DNA of 64,000 nucleotides from an uncultured cyanobacterium. GTDB lineage: Bacteria; Cyanobacteriota; Cyanobacteriia; PCC-6307; Cyanobiaceae. The DNA lies in contig CAIQIA010000011.1 in assembly GCA_903871775.1 (NCBI GenBank), positions 124,001 through 188,000 on the forward strand, read 5' to 3'. The position numbers were made by a program, and so were the translations under genes. Within the stretch, counting starts at the first letter, position 1, and every line of letters starts with the position of its first letter. Of this stretch, positions 57,794-64,000 are shown one piece after another. Under the pieces are notes generated by a model. That model was given only the letters and a program-made list of their open reading frames with translations. It was not told the DNA's origin and searched no databases.

Positions 57794-59137
57794 TCAGCGC
57801 TTGATCTTCAGGCTGTTGAGGTAAGCCTGAGGATTGGCAGGGTCGTAGACGACACCGTCGAAGAAGACTTCGCGGCCACGGCTGGAGCCGGTGGGAATGT
57901 CCTTGCTGGGAACGCCCACCTCCTGGGCCGCCTGACGCCAGAGGTCTTCACGGGTGACGCGGTCGTTGATGGCCTGGGCCTGGGCGATGGAATCGACAAC
58001 GCCGGGATAGAACTTCCAGCGCAGGGACTCCACCAGGAACCAGAGGGTCAGGCTCTTGTAGGGATACGAAATCACCCCACGATCGCTGCTCCAGTAGAGG
58101 GGCCCCAGGCCCGGCTGCTTGACGGCCTGATCCTTGCTGCCAAGCAGATACTCCCCGCGCAGGCTCTTCTCCAGCACCGGCACCGGCACGTTGTACCACT
58201 TGCGGGAACCGAGAATCCTGGCGGCCTCGGCTTTGTTGGCGGGCTGATCGAGCCAGCGCTGGGCCTCGATCAGACCCTTGAGCAGGGCCACGGCGGCTTT
58301 GGGGTTGGCGTCCACCCAGTCCTTGCGGACGGCAAGGTATTCCTCAGGGTGGGCCTTCCAGATCTGCGCCGTGGTGGCCGCCAGATAACCCAACCGGTCA
58401 TTGGTGATCCGGCTCGGCCAGGGATCACCCGTCGAGAAGGCCTCCATTGTGCCCGTCTTCATGCCCTGAAGCGTCTCCGGGGCCGGCACCGTCAGCAGCT
58501 CAACATCGCGGTCAGGGTTGACGCCGCCAGCGGCCAGCCAGTAGCGGATCCAGATGTCCTGATTCGCCCTGGGGAAGGTGTAAGCCGCCCTGAAGCGACG
58601 ACCTTCCTTCTTCTGAAATGCCGTGAAGAAGCCCGGTGCGCTGGTCTTGAGGTCAGCCGAAAGATTGCCGTCGCGCACACCGTTGGCCGCAGCGATGCCG
58701 TTGCCCTGGCTCATCAACATCGCCAGGATCACCATCGGCACCTTCTTGCCATTGGTGAGGGCACCTTCGCTGATCATCTGCGGCATCGGCAGCTGCCACT
58801 GGCCCCCGTCGATGCCGCCACCGGCGCTGCCCAGCACGACATTGTCACGGGCCGCCGACCAGCTGGCCTGCTTGCTGAGCTTCACCTCCAGGCCATGGCG
58901 GGCGAAGAATCCCTTCTCAACGCCCATCACCAGGGGAGCGGCCTCCAGGATCGGCACGAAGCCGAGGCTGATGGTCTTGGTTTCGAGGCCGGCATCAGCG
59001 TTCACCACCGAGATGGGAGCTGAGGATCCGGCGCCTGCACCGGTTCGATCAGGTGGATTGCCGAGGCAGGCCGTCAGCAGCATCAGGGATGCAAGGGAAG
59101 CGGAAACGGCGCTGAGACGACGGCGGAACAGCGTCAT
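57794..59137 (-). CDS. nrtA: nitrate/nitrite-binding lipoprotein NrtA
   Basis: 447 residues from ATG 59137. The N-terminus MTLFRRRLSAVSASLASLMLLTAC is a lipoprotein signal with lipobox LTAC, so Cys24 is the lipid-bearing residue. The mature part has ETKTISLGFVPILEAAPLVM and PRANQDIWIRYWLAAGGVNPD, typical of NrtA. Captures nitrate or nitrite in the periplasm. First gene of the nrt operon; the transcript probably starts in the 308-bp gap upstream. Confidence 0.96.
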   Translation of the reverse strand: MTLFRRRLSAVSASLASLMLLTACLGNPPDRTGAGAGSSAPISVVNADAGLETKTISLGFVPILEAAPLVMGVEKGFFARHGLEVKLSKQASWSAARDNVVLGSAGGGIDGGQWQLPMPQMISEGALTNGKKVPMVILAMLMSQGNGIAAANGVRDGNLSADLKTSAPGFFTAFQKKEGRRFRAAYTFPRANQDIWIRYWLAAGGVNPDRDVELLTVPAPETLQGMKTGTMEAFSTGDPWPSRITNDRLGYLAATTAQIWKAHPEEYLAVRKDWVDANPKAAVALLKGLIEAQRWLDQPANKAEAARILGSRKWYNVPVPVLEKSLRGEYLLGSKDQAVKQPGLGPLYWSSDRGVISYPYKSLTLWFLVESLRWKFYPGVVDSIAQAQAINDRVTREDLWRQAAQEVGVPSKDIPTGSSRGREVFFDGVVYDPANPQAYLNSLKIKR

Positions 59138-59445
59138 GGTGCGTGGGCGAGGGGACACAGCGGGTGCAAGAGACCGGCGAAAGATGGTGATCAGACATCG
59201 CATTCCTCCCTGCCGCACTGACGTGCAGAACGGCCAGATGGAGTCAGGTGCACAACCTGTGCTGATGACGTCTTTGACTCGTGATGAGCCTGAAGAAGCC
59301 TCAGTGCTGCTTGGGTCGATGAACTGTAGGGAGGCGAAAATCAGACCTGGGGAGCGCACAGGGCAACGCTCGTGATCGCCACGATCAGGGCCACTGATCG
59401 GCAGGCGCCCTAACGTTCGACGCAGGTCTCTATGTCGACGACGGC
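59138..59445. other. 308-bp divergent intergenic region, nrtA/DUF6671
   Basis: Control region for nrtA (minus) and the DUF6671 gene (plus). No canonical GTA-N8-TAC NtcA site was found by eye. It holds a nested palindrome at 59370-59387 and a weaker inverted repeat GCACA-ACC-TGTGC at 59250-59262 (overlapping CAGGT-N5-ACCTG at 59245-59259). No coding sequence of conviction is seen. Confidence 0.6.
59370..59387. promoter_or_regulatory. nested palindrome upstream of nrtA, candidate regulator site
   Basis: TGATCG-CCA-CGATCA (59373-59387, 6-bp perfect arms) overlaps TCGTG-ATCGC-CACGA (59370-59384). It lies 236 bp upstream of the nrtA start. Size and symmetry would suit a dimeric regulator of nitrate genes such as a LysR-type factor; identity unknown. 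Confidence 0.3.
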
Positions 59446-60259
59446 ATGTTTCAGGGACGGCGCATCGCCCTGGCCAGCCGCCACGGCAAGGAAAGGGCCC
59501 TGGCCCGGCCGCTGCAGGCGGGGCTGGGGCTGACCCTGCAGCTGGCGACGGCCTTCGACACCGACACCCTCGGCGCCTTCAGCGGCGAATGCGAACGCCC
59601 TGCCGATGCGGCCACCACCTGCCGCCGCAAGGCCGAAGCCGGCATGGCCGAGCTCAACCTTGACCTCGGCATCGCCAGCGAGGGCAGCTTCGGCCCCCAC
59701 CCCGCCGTGCCGCTGCTGGCGGTGGGTCGCGAATGGCTCACCCTCGTCGATGGCCGCCACGGGCTGGTGGTGAGCGAACAGCTGCTGCACACCGCCACCA
59801 ACTTCAGCCAGCGCCGGGTCGCCGACCTCGCCGACCTGGACCCCTGGCTGCTGCAGGTGGGCTTTCCCCGCCATGGGCTGATCGTGCGACCCAGCCGCCC
59901 GGGCCACGACCGGGGCCCCACCCCGGCCCTGAGCAAGGGCATCATGAGCCGCGACGCCCTGGCGCTGGCCATCGAACGGGCCCTGCCCCATGCCAGTGAT
60001 GGCCAGGTCCTGGTGGAGACCGACATGCGCGCCCACCTCAACCCCACCCGCATGGCCAGCATCCGGCGGCTGGCCTTCCGGCTCGTGCGGCGGCTGCGCA
60101 GCACCTGTCCGGCCTGCGGCACTCCCGGCTGGGGCCTGGTGGACACCGTGGCGGGGTTGCCCTGCGACTGGTGCGGCACCCCCACCGACCTGATCGCCCA
60201 CGAGCTGCACGGCTGCGTGGCCTGTGACCATCAGCAGCAGCGGCCCCGCCGCGATGGGC

Positions 60260-63247
<2,988 letters not shown>

Positions 63248-63285
63248 GCGGGGGTCATCAATGGTGAAGAAGTGTAGGCCGGGCG

Positions 63286-64000
63286 TCAGGCGACCCGGCG
63301 GCCCAGCAAGCTGGCGGCGAACTCCCGCGCCTCGCCGCTGTCGCCGCCGGCGAGTTCCGCCAGCTCGGCCTCGCGGGCGCGGGTGTCCCGCAGGGGGGAC
63401 ACCTGCGAACGGGTGATCCCGTCTTCGACGCTCTTGCTGACGCGGAAATGATGGTCAGCGGCGGCCGCCACCAGGGGCTGGTGGGTGACGCAGAACACCT
63501 GGCGGCTGGCGGCCAGGCGCCGCAGCAGCCGGGCCATGGTGCCGCTCACCCGGCCGCTCACGCCGCTGTCGATCTCGTCGAACAGCAGCGTCACGTGGGG
63601 ATCGGCGGCGGCCAGGCAGGTCTTGAGGGCCAGCAGAAAGCGGCTCATCTCACCGCCGGAGGCCACTTCGGCGAGGGGAGCGAGGGGCTGGCCCGGGTTG
63701 GCCGAGAACAGAAAGGCGACGGCATCGGCACCGTCTTCCGACGGATCGCCAGGCTCGACCGCCACGGCGAAGCGGACGTTGGCCAGGCCCATCGGCCGCA
63801 GGGCCTCCATCAGCTGCTCTTCGAGGGTGATCGCCGAACGACGGCGCTGGTCGCTCAGCAGGCCCTGGCAGCGGTCACGCTCGGCCCGGGCCTCGGCTTC
63901 GGCCTGCTGCAGCCGCGCGAGGCCCGCGGCGGCACCGCCCGGCTCCAGCTCGAGCCGCAGCCGGTCCCTGAGCGCGATCAGCCCGGCCAGGGTGAGCCCA
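63286..64000 (-). CDS. recN: DNA repair protein RecN (C-terminal part, runs off window)
   Basis: 238 C-terminal codons read in frame from 63999; the N-terminus lies beyond 64000. [19 protein letters not shown] (signature), [15 protein letters not shown] (Walker B) and [17 protein letters not shown] (His switch) identify RecN, an SMC-like repair ATPase for double-strand breaks. The part before MEALRPMGL is a helical coiled-coil arm. It precedes uvrA with a 38-bp gap, so the two repair genes may be co-transcribed. Confidence 0.93.
   Translation of the reverse strand, partial: GLTLAGLIALRDRLRLELEPGGAAAGLARLQQAEAEARAERDRCQGLLSDQRRRSAITLEEQLMEALRPMGLANVRFAVAVEPGDPSEDGADAVAFLFSANPGQPLAPLAEVASGGEMSRFLLALKTCLAAADPHVTLLFDEIDSGVSGRVSGTMARLLRRLAASRQVFCVTHQPLVAAAADHHFRVSKSVEDGITRSQVSPLRDTRAREAELAELAGGDSGEAREFAASLLGRRVA

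Noticed and set aside
59250-59262. GCACA-ACC-TGTGC as an NtcA site for nrtA
   Set aside because: It does not match GTA-N8-TAC or TGT-N9/10-ACA in spacing or sequence.

Overview
The window is GC-rich, almost wholly coding DNA of a cyanobacterium, most likely a unicellular picocyanobacterium of the Synechococcus/Cyanobium type. The pointers are a heme oxygenase of the phycobilin pathway, an nrtABCD nitrate/nitrite uptake operon whose NrtC carries the fused NrtA-like domain, a small primary-like (group 2) sigma factor, glycolate dehydrogenase subunits GlcE/GlcF, and copies of the HIP1 octamer GCGATCGC (seen at 5150, 8414, 11297, 26941). The assignment is inference from gene content; no rRNA is present and no tRNA gene was seen.

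Layout. 1-9.3 kb is mostly metabolism: an alpha/beta hydrolase, a hexose mutarotase, glcE, a four-carbon acid sugar kinase, an MptE/DUF115-like protein, icd-glcF as an overlapping pair, a short unknown protein and heme oxygenase. 9.3-16.6 kb is a surface-sugar block: a glycosyltransferase, an ABC exporter, a complete Kdo/CMP-Kdo set (kdsD/kpsF, kdsA, kdsC, then kdsB on the other strand), an HNH-like small protein and a GT8-like transferase. 16.6-28.2 kb mixes housekeeping (UvrD/PcrA helicase, tRNA CCA-type nucleotidyltransferase, thioredoxin-like protein, hisS) with an O-antigen-ligase-like protein, glycosyltransferases, a lone FAD domain related to the SelD N-terminus, and galE.

28.2-52.8 kb is a large polysaccharide island with GT2, GT4, CgeB-like and GT-C glycosyltransferases, a Wzx-like flippase, a second ligase/polymerase-like protein, asparagine synthase, two polyprenyl-phosphate sugar-phosphate transferases (one lacks the catalytic Asp-Glu pair) and a carbamoyltransferase-SxtJ-DUF5989-SGNH cassette. 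Its middle (36.4-39.2 kb) looks like an unstable insertion point: a GtrII-like protein, a frameshifted copy of the HNH-like gene, a Phd/VapC-type toxin-antitoxin pair, and a 17-copy heptanucleotide array fused in frame to the antitoxin.

52.7-64 kb returns to core functions: the sigma factor, the nrt operon on the minus strand (nrtA, nrtB, an unannotated 55-codon gene, nrtC, nrtD), a DUF6671 protein, uvrA and the 3' part of recN, which runs off the end. Genes are tightly packed: ATGA/GTGA stop-start overlaps mark many translationally coupled pairs, and most convergent pairs overlap at their 3' ends by 26-118 bp. The only intergenic stretch longer than 300 bp is the divergent nrtA/DUF6671 region (59138-59445).
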